From NCBI RefSeq assembly GCF_000743525.1, contig NZ_JQGK01000003.1, positions 62,001 to 126,000 on the forward strand: a stretch of DNA of 64,000 bases, written 5' to 3'. Every line of letters begins with the position of its first letter. Position 1 is the first letter of the stretch. The stretch comes from Sulfurospirillum sp. SCADC (GTDB lineage: Bacteria; Campylobacterota; Campylobacteria; Campylobacterales; Sulfurospirillaceae). Both the position numbers and the translations under genes were made by a program. Positions 9,298-17,630 of this stretch are shown piece after piece. The notes under the pieces are model-generated. The model saw nothing but the letters and a program-made list of their open reading frames with translations. It was not told the origin of the DNA and did not search any database.

Positions 9298-9326
9298 TTG
9301 TAATTGTACTACGTTTGTGGTACAAT
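9298..9326 (+). promoter_or_regulatory. Promoter and operator of the toxin-antitoxin module
   Basis: A -35 box TTGTAA (9298-9303) and -10 box TACAAT (9321-9326) are separated by 17 bp. A perfect inverted repeat ATTGTAC (9303-9309)/GTACAAT (9320-9326) spans the spacer and the -10. This is the arrangement expected for autorepression by a RelB/DinJ-type antitoxin. The operator role is inferred from position. Confidence 0.7.
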
Positions 9327-9346
9327 TTTATAAAAAAGGAGACACC

Positions 9347-9598
9347 ATGAGAACCAGTACCAGTGTTCGCATCGATGAAGAGACAAAGCTGATTGCCTCG
9401 GAAGTATTAAAACAGTATGGTATGAGCCTGAGTGAGGGAATTAACCTTTTTTGTAAGCAAGTCGTTATGACGTATTCCATCCCTTTTGAGTTAAAAGTGC
9501 CAACGGAGAGAATGAAAAAAGCACTCAAAGAGCTAGAGAAGAGAGAAGGAAAATCATTTGATTCCATCGAAGCATTAAAAGCTGATCTTGAGTCATGA
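9347..9598 (+). CDS. RelB/DinJ family antitoxin
   Basis: 83 residues when started at ATG 9347, which has a good Shine-Dalgarno (AAAAAGGAGA). An upstream GTG in frame would lie inside the promoter. The sequence MRTSTSVRIDEETKLIASEVLKQYGMSLSEGINLFCKQV is a ribbon-helix-helix DNA-binding domain of the RelB/DinJ family. The C-terminal half (ERMKKALKELEKREGKSF) should wrap the toxin. Its stop overlaps the toxin start (ATGA), the classic coupling of these modules. Confidence 0.85.
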   Translation: MRTSTSVRIDEETKLIASEVLKQYGMSLSEGINLFCKQVVMTYSIPFELKVPTERMKKALKELEKREGKSFDSIEALKADLES

Positions 9599-9852
9599 AA
9601 TACTCCATCTTTCGTACATCTTCTTTCAAAAAAGCCTATAAAAAGCTCTCTTCATCTGAGCAAGAACTTGTTTTAACGATTGTTGTTAAACTTGCTCAGG
9701 GTGAAAGTTTGGATGAAAAATACAAAGATCATTTTCTGATAGGCAACTATAAAGGATGTCGGGAGTGTCACATTAAACCCGATTTACTGCTCATCTACAA
9801 AATCAATAACGATGAAGTGGAATTGGTTTTGGTAGAAGTTGGTAAATCGTGA
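9595..9852 (+). CDS. YafQ/RelE-type mRNA interferase toxin, probably C-terminally truncated
   Basis: 85 residues. The start YSIFRTSSFKKAYKKL and the core GNYKGCRECHIKPDLLLIYK match YafQ-type ribosome-dependent mRNA interferases, with the conserved histidine and aspartate of HIKPD. Members normally end in a strand followed by RxGSHSELF-like residues that complete the active site. Here the product stops after LVEVGKS, so the last catalytic arginine/histidine/phenylalanine are absent. Moving one base at the run AAA (9842-9844) would give NREALPDF and a stop, so a single-base slip is possible. DNA immediately downstream belongs to another gene remnant, so a recombination join is an alternative. 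The toxin may be inactive. Confidence 0.75.
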   Translation: MKYSIFRTSSFKKAYKKLSSSEQELVLTIVVKLAQGESLDEKYKDHFLIGNYKGCRECHIKPDLLLIYKINNDEVELVLVEVGKS

Positions 9853-10017
9853 AGCATTGCCCGACTTTTGAATATATATTTGGTTTATAATACCCGCATT
9901 ATGTACAAGAATGTCTCTAGATGCTTTCGCCTCGGCGATTTGCTCAAGTTCATCTTTTGAAACGTGAGGAATAGAAACAATTTTATATAAATCACCCAAA
10001 CTGCTAGTTGCGAAGAA
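9853..10017 (-). pseudogene. Remnant of a HEPN-like hypothetical protein gene
   Basis: On the reverse strand about 55 codons read SLGDLYKIVSIPHVSKDELE, then IAEAKASRDILVHNAGIINQ and IYIQKSGNAS, bounded upstream by a stop. The RDILVHNAGIINQxYIxKSG segment is typical of HEPN-like abortive-infection proteins (the conserved R-x4-6-H region). There is no start codon with a ribosome site, and similarity ends exactly where the toxin gene begins on the other strand, so I read this as a 3'- and 5'-truncated fragment. The rest of the 393-bp gap to napA holds the nap control region and one TTTACATGTAAA. Confidence 0.5.
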
Positions 10018-10173
10018 GGGTCTAAAAATTTAGAAATTTATAATGAAAAGTAGAAAGGGAGAGGCTACTTTTTATCTGCCACAAACTCATAGAATTCTGG
10101 TAAATAACGTTACATCTCTTTTTTACATGTAAACCCAAAATCCCCACAAAATTAAATTTACAAAACTAAAATA

Positions 10174-10215
10174 TTGACTTAAGTCATAGATTGGATTTTT
10201 GCTAAGTGATAGAAT
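10174..10215 (+). promoter_or_regulatory. FNR/NssR-like activator site and -10 box of the nap operon
   Basis: TTGACTTAAGTCAT at 10174-10187 has the TTGAC-N4-GTCAa form of CRP/FNR-family operators. A -10 box TAGAAT lies at 10210-10215, so the site is centred close to -41.5 of a start near 10222, the classic class II activator position. Campylobacter NssR recognises a similar TTAAC-N4-GTTAA. Control of nap by an anaerobic or nitrosative-stress regulator is inferred. Confidence 0.6.
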
Positions 10216-10246
10216 GACCTCGTAACTCAAATCAGGAGGTTTCAAC

Positions 10247-13036
10247 ATGTCGCTTTCAAGAAGAGACTTTTTAAAAACATCTGCCGCTGTGAGCGCTGCT
10301 GCTGCGGTGGGCATTAGCGTGCCTTCCGAGCTTAAGGCCGCAGGGGAACACGCCGAAAAAGATTGGCGTTGGGACAAATCCGTTTGCCGATTCTGTGGTA
10401 CCGGTTGTGGTATTATGGTTGCGACCAAAGAGGGTAAAATCGTCGCAGTCAAAGGTGATCCAGCAGCTCCCGTCAATCGCGGACTGAACTGCATCAAGGG
10501 CTATTTTAATGCCAAAATTATGTACGGAGCGGATCGTCTTAAAGAGCCACTTCTTCGGATGAACGACAAAGGCGAATTTGACAAAAAAGGTCAATTCAAA
10601 CCTGTTTCATGGAAACGTGCGTTTGACGAGATGGAAAAACACATCAAAGCCGCTTTTAAAGTCGGAGGTCCTGAAGCCATTGGTGTTTTTGGTTCCGGTC
10701 AATACACGATTCAAGAAGGCTATGCCGCGGCGAAGCTTATGAAAGCGGGATTTCGTGCCAATGGAATTGATCCTAATGCCCGTCACTGTATGGCATCAGC
10801 GGTTGCTGGTTTTATGCAAACCTTTGGCATCGATGAGCCAGCAGGCTGTTACGATGACATCGAACTCACCGACACGATTGTGACGTGGGGCGCCAATATG
10901 GCAGAGATGCACCCGATTTTGTGGTCACGGGTGAGCGATCGTAAATTAACAGATCCCGATAAAGTCAAAGTGGTCAATATTTCGACCTATACGCACCGCT
11001 GTTCTGACTTAGCCGATCTTGAGATTATCTTCTCTCCAAGTACCGACCTTGCGATGTGGAATTATATTGCGCGTGAAATTGTGTACAACCATCCCGAATC
11101 TATTGATTGGGATTTTGTTAAAAAACATACTATTTTTGCAACAGGTTTTGCCAATATTGGGTATGGAATGCGCACAGAAGCCGAAGCAAAGAAGCTAGGG
11201 TATTCTGCAAAAGAGCTTGAAATCATTAAAAAAGAAGATGCCAAAGTCATTAGTGAAAAAGAGGCTCCCGGTCTTGCTCACTTAGGTGTCAAAGTGGGCG
11301 ATACCATGAAAATGGACAAAGCAGGCGCTGCTGGGGCTCACTGGGAAATTACCTTTGAAGATTTCAAAAAAGCGTTGGAGCCTTACACCTTAGACTACGT
11401 TGCGAAAATTTCTAAAGGCAATCCCGATGAGAGCCTTGAGGATTTCAAAGCAAAACTGCAAACACTTGCCAATCTGTATATCGATAAAAATCGTAAAGTT
11501 GTCAGCTTTTGGACGATGGGCTTTAACCAACATCAACGTGGTACGTGGGTCAATGAGCAATCGTATATGGTTCACTTTTTATTGGGAAAACAAGCCAAAC
11601 CAGGTTCAGGTGCGTTCTCATTGACAGGACAACCGAGTGCGTGTGGAACGGCACGAGAAGTGGGAACATTCACCCACAGACTTCCAGCCGATATGGACGT
11701 TTCTATCCCTGCCCACAGAGCGGTCAGTGAAAAAATTTGGAAACTCCCTGCGGGCACACTCAACCCCATGGGGTATCAACATATTATGAATATTCACCGT
11801 CAAATCGAGAGTGGAAAAATAAAATTTGCATGGGTCAATGTGTGCAATCCTTACCAAGACACCGCCAATGCGGAACACTGGATCAAAGCGGCTCGTAATT
11901 TGGACAATTTTATCGTCTGTTCGGATGCGTATCCTGGCATTTCGGCTAAAGTGTCTGATCTTATCTTGCCTTCTGCGATGATTTATGAAAAATGGGGATC
12001 ATACGGCAATGCAGAGCGTCGTACACAACACTGGAGACAGCAAGTCCTCCCCGTTGGTGATGCGATGAGTGACACATGGCAGTGGGTTGAGCTTTCCAAA
12101 CGCTTTACGATTAAAGAGGTTTGGGGTGAGCAACCGATCAAAGATGGCAAGCTTCCAAATGTCATCGAAGCTGCAAAAGCGATGGGGTACAAAGAAACTG
12201 ACACCCTTTATGATGTTCTCTTTGCCAATGAATTTTTCAAATCATTCAAAGCAAAAGACCCGATTGGGGAAGGGTTTGATAACTCTGAAGTGTTCGGGGA
12301 TAAGCGTGGCGTAATGGGCAGCGATGGCAAAGCGTGGAAGGGCTATGGTTTCTTCTTGCAAAAAGCTTTATGGGAAGAGTATCGCCAATTTGGACTAGGT
12401 CATGGACATGACTTGGCGGATTTTGACACGTATCATAAAGTCAGAGGTCTTAAATGGCCCGTCGTCGATGGCAAAGAGACCCAATGGCGCTTTAATGCGA
12501 AGTACGACCCGTATGCGGCAAAAGCCAATAACGGTGAGTTTGCATTTTACGGTAGCGCAGCAAAAGCACTCAAACGTGGCAATCTTGTAAAACCAACCAC
12601 CGAAGAGACCTTCTCTTTGAAAAACAAAGCAAAAATTTTCTTTAGACCCTATATGGATCCATGCGAAATGCCAGATGCCCAGTACGATACATGGTTGTGT
12701 ACAGGACGTGTGTTAGAGCACTGGCACAGTGGCACGATGACAATGAGGGTTCCTGAGCTTTACCGCGCTGTTCCTGAAGCATTGTGTTATATGCACCCTG
12801 AAGATGCAAAAATGAAAGGCTTTAAACAAGGCGAATTGATTTGGATGGAGAGTCGAAGAGGGTCGTGTAAAGCACGTGTCGAGACGCGTGGACGTAACCG
12901 AACCCCACGAGGGCTTGTGTTTGTGCCTTGGTTTGATGAAAAAGTGTTTATCAACAAAGTGTGCCTCGATGCAACATGTCCGATCTCAAAACAGACAGAC
13001 TATAAAAAATGTGCGGTTAAGCTTTATAAAGCCTAA
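10247..13036 (+). CDS. napA: Periplasmic nitrate reductase catalytic subunit NapA
   Basis: 929 residues. A Tat signal (SRRDFLK, residues 4-10) directs export of the folded molybdoprotein. The 4Fe-4S site is C47-x2-C50-x3-C54 with C82 (NCIKG). The molybdenum-ligand cysteine is expected at C181 in [10 protein letters not shown]. The bis-MGD domains run to the C-terminus. NapA reduces nitrate to nitrite in the periplasm using electrons from NapB. AGGAGG precedes the ATG. It heads the operon napAGHBFLD, an order characteristic of Campylobacterota, and its length matches that group. An FNR-like site lies upstream. Confidence 0.97.
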   Translation: MSLSRRDFLKTSAAVSAAAAVGISVPSELKAAGEHAEKDWRWDKSVCRFCGTGCGIMVATKEGKIVAVKGDPAAPVNRGLNCIKGYFNAKIMYGADRLKEPLLRMNDKGEFDKKGQFKPVSWKRAFDEMEKHIKAAFKVGGPEAIGVFGSGQYTIQEGYAAAKLMKAGFRANGIDPNARHCMASAVAGFMQTFGIDEPAGCYDDIELTDTIVTWGANMAEMHPILWSRVSDRKLTDPDKVKVVNISTYTHRCSDLADLEIIFSPSTDLAMWNYIAREIVYNHPESIDWDFVKKHTIFATGFANIGYGMRTEAEAKKLGYSAKELEIIKKEDAKVISEKEAPGLAHLGVKVGDTMKMDKAGAAGAHWEITFEDFKKALEPYTLDYVAKISKGNPDESLEDFKAKLQTLANLYIDKNRKVVSFWTMGFNQHQRGTWVNEQSYMVHFLLGKQAKPGSGAFSLTGQPSACGTAREVGTFTHRLPADMDVSIPAHRAVSEKIWKLPAGTLNPMGYQHIMNIHRQIESGKIKFAWVNVCNPYQDTANAEHWIKAARNLDNFIVCSDAYPGISAKVSDLILPSAMIYEKWGSYGNAERRTQHWRQQVLPVGDAMSDTWQWVELSKRFTIKEVWGEQPIKDGKLPNVIEAAKAMGYKETDTLYDVLFANEFFKSFKAKDPIGEGFDNSEVFGDKRGVMGSDGKAWKGYGFFLQKALWEEYRQFGLGHGHDLADFDTYHKVRGLKWPVVDGKETQWRFNAKYDPYAAKANNGEFAFYGSAAKALKRGNLVKPTTEETFSLKNKAKIFFRPYMDPCEMPDAQYDTWLCTGRVLEHWHSGTMTMRVPELYRAVPEALCYMHPEDAKMKGFKQGELIWMESRRGSCKARVETRGRNRTPRGLVFVPWFDEKVFINKVCLDATCPISKQTDYKKCAVKLYKA

Positions 13037-13044
13037 TCATAACG

Positions 13045-13860
13045 ATGAAAACAACCGACAAAATCGCAATCTCAGACCGTCGTAAATTCCTTGCTTTGAT
13101 GGCTCAAGGCGGTGGACTGATGGCTCTGGGTGGCATGGTGTGGACAGGGTATTTGGAAGAGGCGAAGGGCACTCCTTTGATTTTAAGACCGCCTGGGGCA
13201 GCTCTTGAGGCAGACTTTATGCGCTTGTGTATCAAGTGTGGGCAGTGCGTTACTGCGTGTCCGTACGATACGCTCATCCTTGCCAAACCCGGAGATACAA
13301 AGCCACTGGGAACGCCTTTTTATATTCCGAGAGAGGTTCCGTGTTATATGTGCCCTGACATACCCTGTGTGCCTGTGTGCCCAAGTGGAGCATTGGAAGC
13401 AAAACGTGTTTCTAAGATCACAGAGGGTGTGAATGAACTTGACATCACTCAAGCACGTATGGGGCTTGCCGTCGTTGACGTGGAGTCGTGCATTGCATTT
13501 TGGGGGATTCAGTGTGATGCGTGTTATCGAGCGTGTCCGATTATGGACAGTGCGATTAAGTTAGAGTACAAACGCAATGAGCGAACCGGCAAACATGCCT
13601 ATTTGACACCCGTGGTCAATAGCCTGACCTGTACAGGGTGTGGCTTGTGCGAGAGGGCATGTGTTACTGAAAAAGCGGCGATTCATGTGCTTCCTTTGGA
13701 AATTGCCAAAGGAAGTATCGGCTCTCACTACATTAAAGGCTGGGAGCAAGGGGATGAGAAACGCTTAGAAAAAGAGCAGGGCGATGTCACGACGCATACC
13801 AAACGGAGCGAGAAGTCTGCGACAGACTATTTAAACGCGAATGAGGAGATGTTCAAATGA
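13045..13860 (+). CDS. napG: Quinol dehydrogenase ferredoxin subunit NapG
   Basis: 271 residues with an N-terminal DRRKFLALMAQGGG Tat-type leader and four cysteine clusters for 4Fe-4S centres: CIKCGQCVTACP, CYMCPDIPCVPVCP, CDACYRACP and CTGCGLCERAC. NapG and the membrane protein NapH form the menaquinol dehydrogenase that passes electrons to NapB/NapA. This explains the absence of a NapC-type tetraheme cytochrome in this operon. It starts eight bases after napA and overlaps napH by ATGA. Confidence 0.95.
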   Translation: MKTTDKIAISDRRKFLALMAQGGGLMALGGMVWTGYLEEAKGTPLILRPPGAALEADFMRLCIKCGQCVTACPYDTLILAKPGDTKPLGTPFYIPREVPCYMCPDIPCVPVCPSGALEAKRVSKITEGVNELDITQARMGLAVVDVESCIAFWGIQCDACYRACPIMDSAIKLEYKRNERTGKHAYLTPVVNSLTCTGCGLCERACVTEKAAIHVLPLEIAKGSIGSHYIKGWEQGDEKRLEKEQGDVTTHTKRSEKSATDYLNANEEMFK

Positions 13861-14690
13861 GAGAATGGATACGAAGCCACCGTTTTATGATGGCACGACG
13901 TTTGACTCAGCTGGGCATTCTTGGCTTATTTGTCGCTGCCAATAGCTATGGTTTTATGCTCTTAAGTGGTACGTTGAGTGCCTCTTTGGTGTTTCATAAA
14001 CTTCCCTTAGCCGATCCGTTTGCCCTGTTGCAGATGTTAACAGCTGGAGCACTTTTAGGCGTAGATGTCCTTGTGGGTGGCGCTTTAATCCTGCTATTTT
14101 ACATTGTTGTCGGAGGTCGTGCCTTTTGTTCATGGGTCTGCCCGATCAACATGGTAACGGACGCAGCCAATGCAACACGCAGGGGTCTTTTACTCGATAA
14201 AACGATTGAAAAAAAACTTTGGCTCAGTCGCAGTGTTCGGTACTGGGTTTTAGCTCTGAGCCTGATACTCTCGTTTATCACAGGGGTTGCAGCATTTGAG
14301 ATGGTCAGTCCTATCGGGATTTTAAGCCGAGGCATCATCTTTGGTATGGGGCTTAGTATGGCGCCCATACTGTGCATCTATCTGTTCGACCTGTTTGCGG
14401 TGAAAAATGGCTGGTGTGGACACATCTGTCCTTTGGGTGGATTTTACGCTCTGGTGGGGAGGCTTAGTTTGATTCGTGTAAAGCACGATCATACGAAGTG
14501 TACCTTGTGCATGAAATGTAAAGAGATTTGCCCTGAAAAACAGGTGCTTGGCATCATTTCGAAGCAAAGTGGCGCGATCACATCAGGTGAGTGTACCAAC
14601 TGTGGTAGATGCGTTGAGGTGTGTGAGAGTGATGCACTCTCTTTTGGCGTGAGGAATTACATTAACACAAATGTAGGAGAAAAAGAATGA
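13857..14690 (+). CDS. napH: Quinol dehydrogenase membrane subunit NapH
   Basis: 277 residues with four transmembrane segments. The two polyferredoxin-type cytoplasmic motifs CSWVCP (near residue 93) and CGHICP (near 186) mark the quinol-oxidising NapH family. Two 4Fe-4S motifs (CTLCMKCKEICP, CTNCGRCVEVCE) close the C-terminus. The protein sits in the inner membrane, oxidises menaquinol and hands electrons to NapG. Start and stop overlap the adjacent genes by four bases each, showing tight translational coupling. Confidence 0.95.
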   Translation: MREWIRSHRFMMARRLTQLGILGLFVAANSYGFMLLSGTLSASLVFHKLPLADPFALLQMLTAGALLGVDVLVGGALILLFYIVVGGRAFCSWVCPINMVTDAANATRRGLLLDKTIEKKLWLSRSVRYWVLALSLILSFITGVAAFEMVSPIGILSRGIIFGMGLSMAPILCIYLFDLFAVKNGWCGHICPLGGFYALVGRLSLIRVKHDHTKCTLCMKCKEICPEKQVLGIISKQSGAITSGECTNCGRCVEVCESDALSFGVRNYINTNVGEKE

Positions 14691-15211
14691 TCAATACAAA
14701 AACATTAATAATGGGTTCTTTGTTAGGTATGATGATAGCAACGGGATGTGCTGTGTCTCAGTCGTACAACGAAGAGGAATTAGGGCTTAGAAAGGTGGAT
14801 CTCTACAGCGAAAAGAGCGTTGTAAGTGAGCCAACATCGTACTCGACGGTGAGTGCAGGTGAATCTAAAGTGATTCAACGTTCGTTTGAAAACGCGCCTC
14901 CTATGATTCCGCATGATGTTGAGGGTATGATGGAGATCAGCAAAGAGAGCAATGCGTGTACAGGATGCCATATGCCAGAAGTGGCAGAGGCAGTGAAAGC
15001 GACGCCGATTCCAAAGTCGCACTTTTTTGATATGCGAACGCAAAAGGTGCTCACGGAGATGAGTCAAGCTCGTTACAACTGTACCGCATGCCATGCGCCA
15101 CAATCGGCAAACGAGCCTTTGGTTAAAAATGAATTTAAACCAGAGTATCGTAAAGCAAATGGTGCACAACGTTCAAACCTTCTTGATACACTCAATGACG
15201 GCGTGAAATAA
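14687..15211 (+). CDS. napB: Di-heme cytochrome subunit NapB
   Basis: 174 residues. An export signal ends near MIATGC21, where the cysteine could also serve as a lipid attachment site. Two c-type heme motifs, C90TGCH and C131TACH, are present, as in NapB. Further histidines (HDVEGM near 75, KSHFF near 110) can act as distal ligands. NapB delivers electrons to NapA in the periplasm. The protein follows napH with an ATGA overlap, and napF starts two bases after its stop. Confidence 0.95.
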   Translation: MINTKTLIMGSLLGMMIATGCAVSQSYNEEELGLRKVDLYSEKSVVSEPTSYSTVSAGESKVIQRSFENAPPMIPHDVEGMMEISKESNACTGCHMPEVAEAVKATPIPKSHFFDMRTQKVLTEMSQARYNCTACHAPQSANEPLVKNEFKPEYRKANGAQRSNLLDTLNDGVK

Positions 15212-15213
15212 GC

Positions 15214-15732
15214 ATGCAAAATAGCAGCAGAAGAGGGGTTTTTACCTCTCTTTTTGGTAGGAAAAGCGCACAAAAAATTCAAAAAGAGCCCAGTGTGGTG
15301 CGCCCACCGTATCATCAAGAGGGGTATGATTTTTTAGATCATTGCGTTACATGTAACGAGTCACCGTGCATGAACGCCTGTGAAGAAAAGATCATCTTCC
15401 TAGGTGCCGACCATACGCCTTGCTTAGACTTTACCAAAGGTGGATGTACCTTTTGTGAAGCGTGCGCAAGTGCGTGTCCGAGTGATGTTTTGAGTCTTAC
15501 ATGTAAAGATCAAAAAGCTTTACATGTAAAAGCGCAAATCGACATCTTGAGCTGTATGGCATGGCATCAAAGTTTGTGCAACAGCTGTTTGGATGCGTGT
15601 GAGCCTAGGGCTATTTTATTTTTAGGATTGTTTCGCCCACATGTCGAGATGGATGTCTGCACTGGCTGTGGCATGTGTGTAAGCATCTGCCCAAGCAGTG
15701 CGATTCTCATCAAAGAGGAGGTAAAGGTATGA
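15214..15732 (+). CDS. napF: Ferredoxin-type protein NapF
   Basis: 172 residues, no signal peptide, so cytoplasmic. Cysteine groups for 4Fe-4S centres are seen: CVTCNESPCMNAC, CTFCEACASACP, CMAWHQSLCNSCLDACE and CTGCGMCVSICP. NapF is thought to help mature or energise NapA before export. Three copies of the TTACATGTAA palindrome occur in frame (15347, 15497, 15520), producing VTCN, LTCK and LHVK. One falls directly at the first cluster motif, so its cysteine is part of the cluster. Stop overlaps the napL start. Confidence 0.93.
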   Translation: MQNSSRRGVFTSLFGRKSAQKIQKEPSVVRPPYHQEGYDFLDHCVTCNESPCMNACEEKIIFLGADHTPCLDFTKGGCTFCEACASACPSDVLSLTCKDQKALHVKAQIDILSCMAWHQSLCNSCLDACEPRAILFLGLFRPHVEMDVCTGCGMCVSICPSSAILIKEEVKV

Positions 15733-16676
15733 GGTATTTTTTGATCATGAGCCTGTGTGTGAGCGTACTTTTCAGTGCCGAACTGAGCCCTCGAAGCATT
15801 ATTCAAGCACGTGGAAATGTACAACACATAGCGCTTTCCGAGGGTAAAATCATCGCAGGAACGAGTGTGGGTACGGTTGAGATTTTTAAGATGGAGGATG
15901 CTTCAAAACTTGCTCAGATTGTTCTCCCCACGATTAAAGACTTTACCGGCGATGAGGTCGCTCCCAAAGTTTTTTCGGTCGATATGTTAGGTAACACGCT
16001 TTTAGCAGTCGTTCAAGCCAGCAGTGGAGCACGTGAGCTTTACCTTATAGAGGAGGGCAAACCCAAAGTGCTCATCGATGCGCATGCCAATCTTTTCATC
16101 TCCAAAGCGAAATTTGTCGATAAAAACCGCATTTTAGTCGCTCTTTTGAGCAATGAATTTTTACTCTGGGACATTGGCGCACACAAAGAGATCTACCGCG
16201 TTCAGCCTTCCTCTTCGCACTTTAGCGATTTTGCGTTGAATGAAACCAAAACCATGGTGGCAAGTTCGTGCGAATCGGGTGAGATAACCGTCTTTGATGC
16301 GCTCAGTGGTAACATCATCAAAGTGCTCAAAGGTGGCAATGTGGACAATGTCTACAACGTTGACTTTAAAAAAGAGAAAATTCTCTGTGCAGGGCAAGAT
16401 CGACGTGGCATTATTTACGATCTTAAAAGTAGGGCGTATGATCGCTTTGATGGCTCGTTTCTGATCTATGCAGGCGCTCTGAGTCCTAGCCTAAAATTTG
16501 GCGCGTTTGCCTTGAATGAACAAAACGATATTGTCCTGTTTGACCTTGCCACGAAAACCAAAGTCCATACGCTCAAAGGGCAGAAAAGTACGCTCAATAC
16601 CATCGTTTTTGCTACGGATAAAGAGCTGGTCAGTAGCAGCGACGATCAATTTATTATGATTTGGAGACTCCCATGA
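15729..16676 (+). CDS. napL: NapL beta-propeller protein
   Basis: The in-frame start is ATG 15729, overlapping the napF stop; upstream starts in this frame would run through napF. The 315-residue product has an export signal (MRYFLIMSLCVSVLFSA) and repeated blades such as GKIIAGTSVGTVEIFKM, KTMVASSCESGEITVFDA and KELVSSSDDQFIMIW, so it is a WD40-like propeller in the periplasm. NapL is found only in Campylobacterota nap operons. Its role is unknown; it is non-essential for nitrate reduction in the few species studied. Confidence 0.9.
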   Translation: MRYFLIMSLCVSVLFSAELSPRSIIQARGNVQHIALSEGKIIAGTSVGTVEIFKMEDASKLAQIVLPTIKDFTGDEVAPKVFSVDMLGNTLLAVVQASSGARELYLIEEGKPKVLIDAHANLFISKAKFVDKNRILVALLSNEFLLWDIGAHKEIYRVQPSSSHFSDFALNETKTMVASSCESGEITVFDALSGNIIKVLKGGNVDNVYNVDFKKEKILCAGQDRRGIIYDLKSRAYDRFDGSFLIYAGALSPSLKFGAFALNEQNDIVLFDLATKTKVHTLKGQKSTLNTIVFATDKELVSSSDDQFIMIWRLP

Positions 16677-17026
16677 ATATTTCAAGTATTGTGATACAAA
16701 CCAAGCCTTTACATGTAAAAGAGATCATCGCGATTTGCGAGGCGAGCGATTTTTGTGATTACCATTTTTGCGATGAGCAAACGGGCAAAATTGTCGTGAC
16801 GATTGAGGGTGAAAACCTTGATGAAGAGATGGCAAAAATGAAGCAAATCGAGAAGATTCCGCATGTCATCTGCGCCGATATGATGATGGCATACAGCGAA
16901 GATGAACTCGACGAACAACGCGAAATGCTAGCGCACGCGCCCAGTGTTCCAGAGATACTCAATGATGAAACGATTGCGCTTAAAGACATCGTCTATAAGG
17001 GTGATTTGAAAAAGAAAATAGACTAA
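16673..17026 (+). CDS. napD: NapD, NapA signal-peptide chaperone
   Basis: 117 residues from ATG 16673, which overlaps the napL stop (ATGA). The N-terminal MNISSIVIQTKPLHVKEIIA strand-helix and the later GKIVVTIEG strand form the ferredoxin-like fold of NapD. NapD binds the Tat leader of NapA and holds back export until the cofactor is inserted. A TTTACATGTAAA copy at 16708 encodes the LHVK of the first helix region. Last gene of the nap operon. Confidence 0.92.
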   Translation: MNISSIVIQTKPLHVKEIIAICEASDFCDYHFCDEQTGKIVVTIEGENLDEEMAKMKQIEKIPHVICADMMMAYSEDELDEQREMLAHAPSVPEILNDETIALKDIVYKGDLKKKID

Positions 17027-17036
17027 AGGAGCTGCC

Positions 17037-17573
17037 ATGCAAACGACCTATCAGATGTTTGTTGAAACGTGTGTGCCCAGTGATGAACTCATCGTTTCGC
17101 GTACGGATTTACAGGGGAACATAACCTACGCCAATGAGACATTTGCGCAGATTTCAGGCTATGAAGTGGATGAACTCATCGGAAAACCGCATAACATCGT
17201 GCGCCATCCCGATATGCCTCGTTCGATCTTTCAAACCCTTTGGCAGAGTTTGAGCTATGGTCAAATGTGGAGAGGTTATGTCAAAAACTTACGTAAAGAT
17301 GGCGGTTATTATTGGGTCTATGCCGAAGTCTCAGGCGTCTACAAAGAGGGCGTGTTAGTGGAGTACAAATCCCTTCGTGCTCCGATTGATGACGCGACAA
17401 AAGTCATCATGCAAAAAGCATACGATGAGCGCAAAACACAGGAAGAGAAGATCAGCAGAGCGGTTATCTATTTGCAAAGCGATTTGGTTGAAAAACTCGA
17501 AAAATTGGCACAGGAACAGAAACGTTCCGCCGATGAGATCGCGAATGAGATATTAAGCGACACACTCTTTTAG
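17037..17573 (+). CDS. PAS-domain protein with a ribbon-helix-helix-like C-terminus
   Basis: 178 residues, preceded by AAAGGAG. Residues ~15-120 form an Aer/CetB-type PAS domain (IVSRTDLQGNITYANETFAQ, then RHPDMP and WRGYVKNLRKDGGYYWV), which in this phylum usually binds FAD for redox or energy taxis. The last ~40 residues, AVIYLQSDLVEKLEKLAQEQ then KRSADEIANEILSD, read like a CopG/RHH beta-strand plus two helices rather than a transmembrane or signalling module. If real, this would be a redox-sensing DNA-binding protein; otherwise it is a CetB-like partner of a chemoreceptor. It lies 10 bases after napD and may be co-transcribed. Confidence 0.82.
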   Translation: MQTTYQMFVETCVPSDELIVSRTDLQGNITYANETFAQISGYEVDELIGKPHNIVRHPDMPRSIFQTLWQSLSYGQMWRGYVKNLRKDGGYYWVYAEVSGVYKEGVLVEYKSLRAPIDDATKVIMQKAYDERKTQEEKISRAVIYLQSDLVEKLEKLAQEQKRSADEIANEILSDTLF

Positions 17574-17630
17574 AGGAGCCTTAAGCGCATACGCGGTACA
17601 ATACCTTTAAAAAATATAAAGGCAATATCC

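Noticed and set aside
15675-15728. Longer NapL beginning inside napF
   Set aside because: The added part lacks an export signal at its start and overlaps napF; ATG 15729 gives a clean signal peptide.
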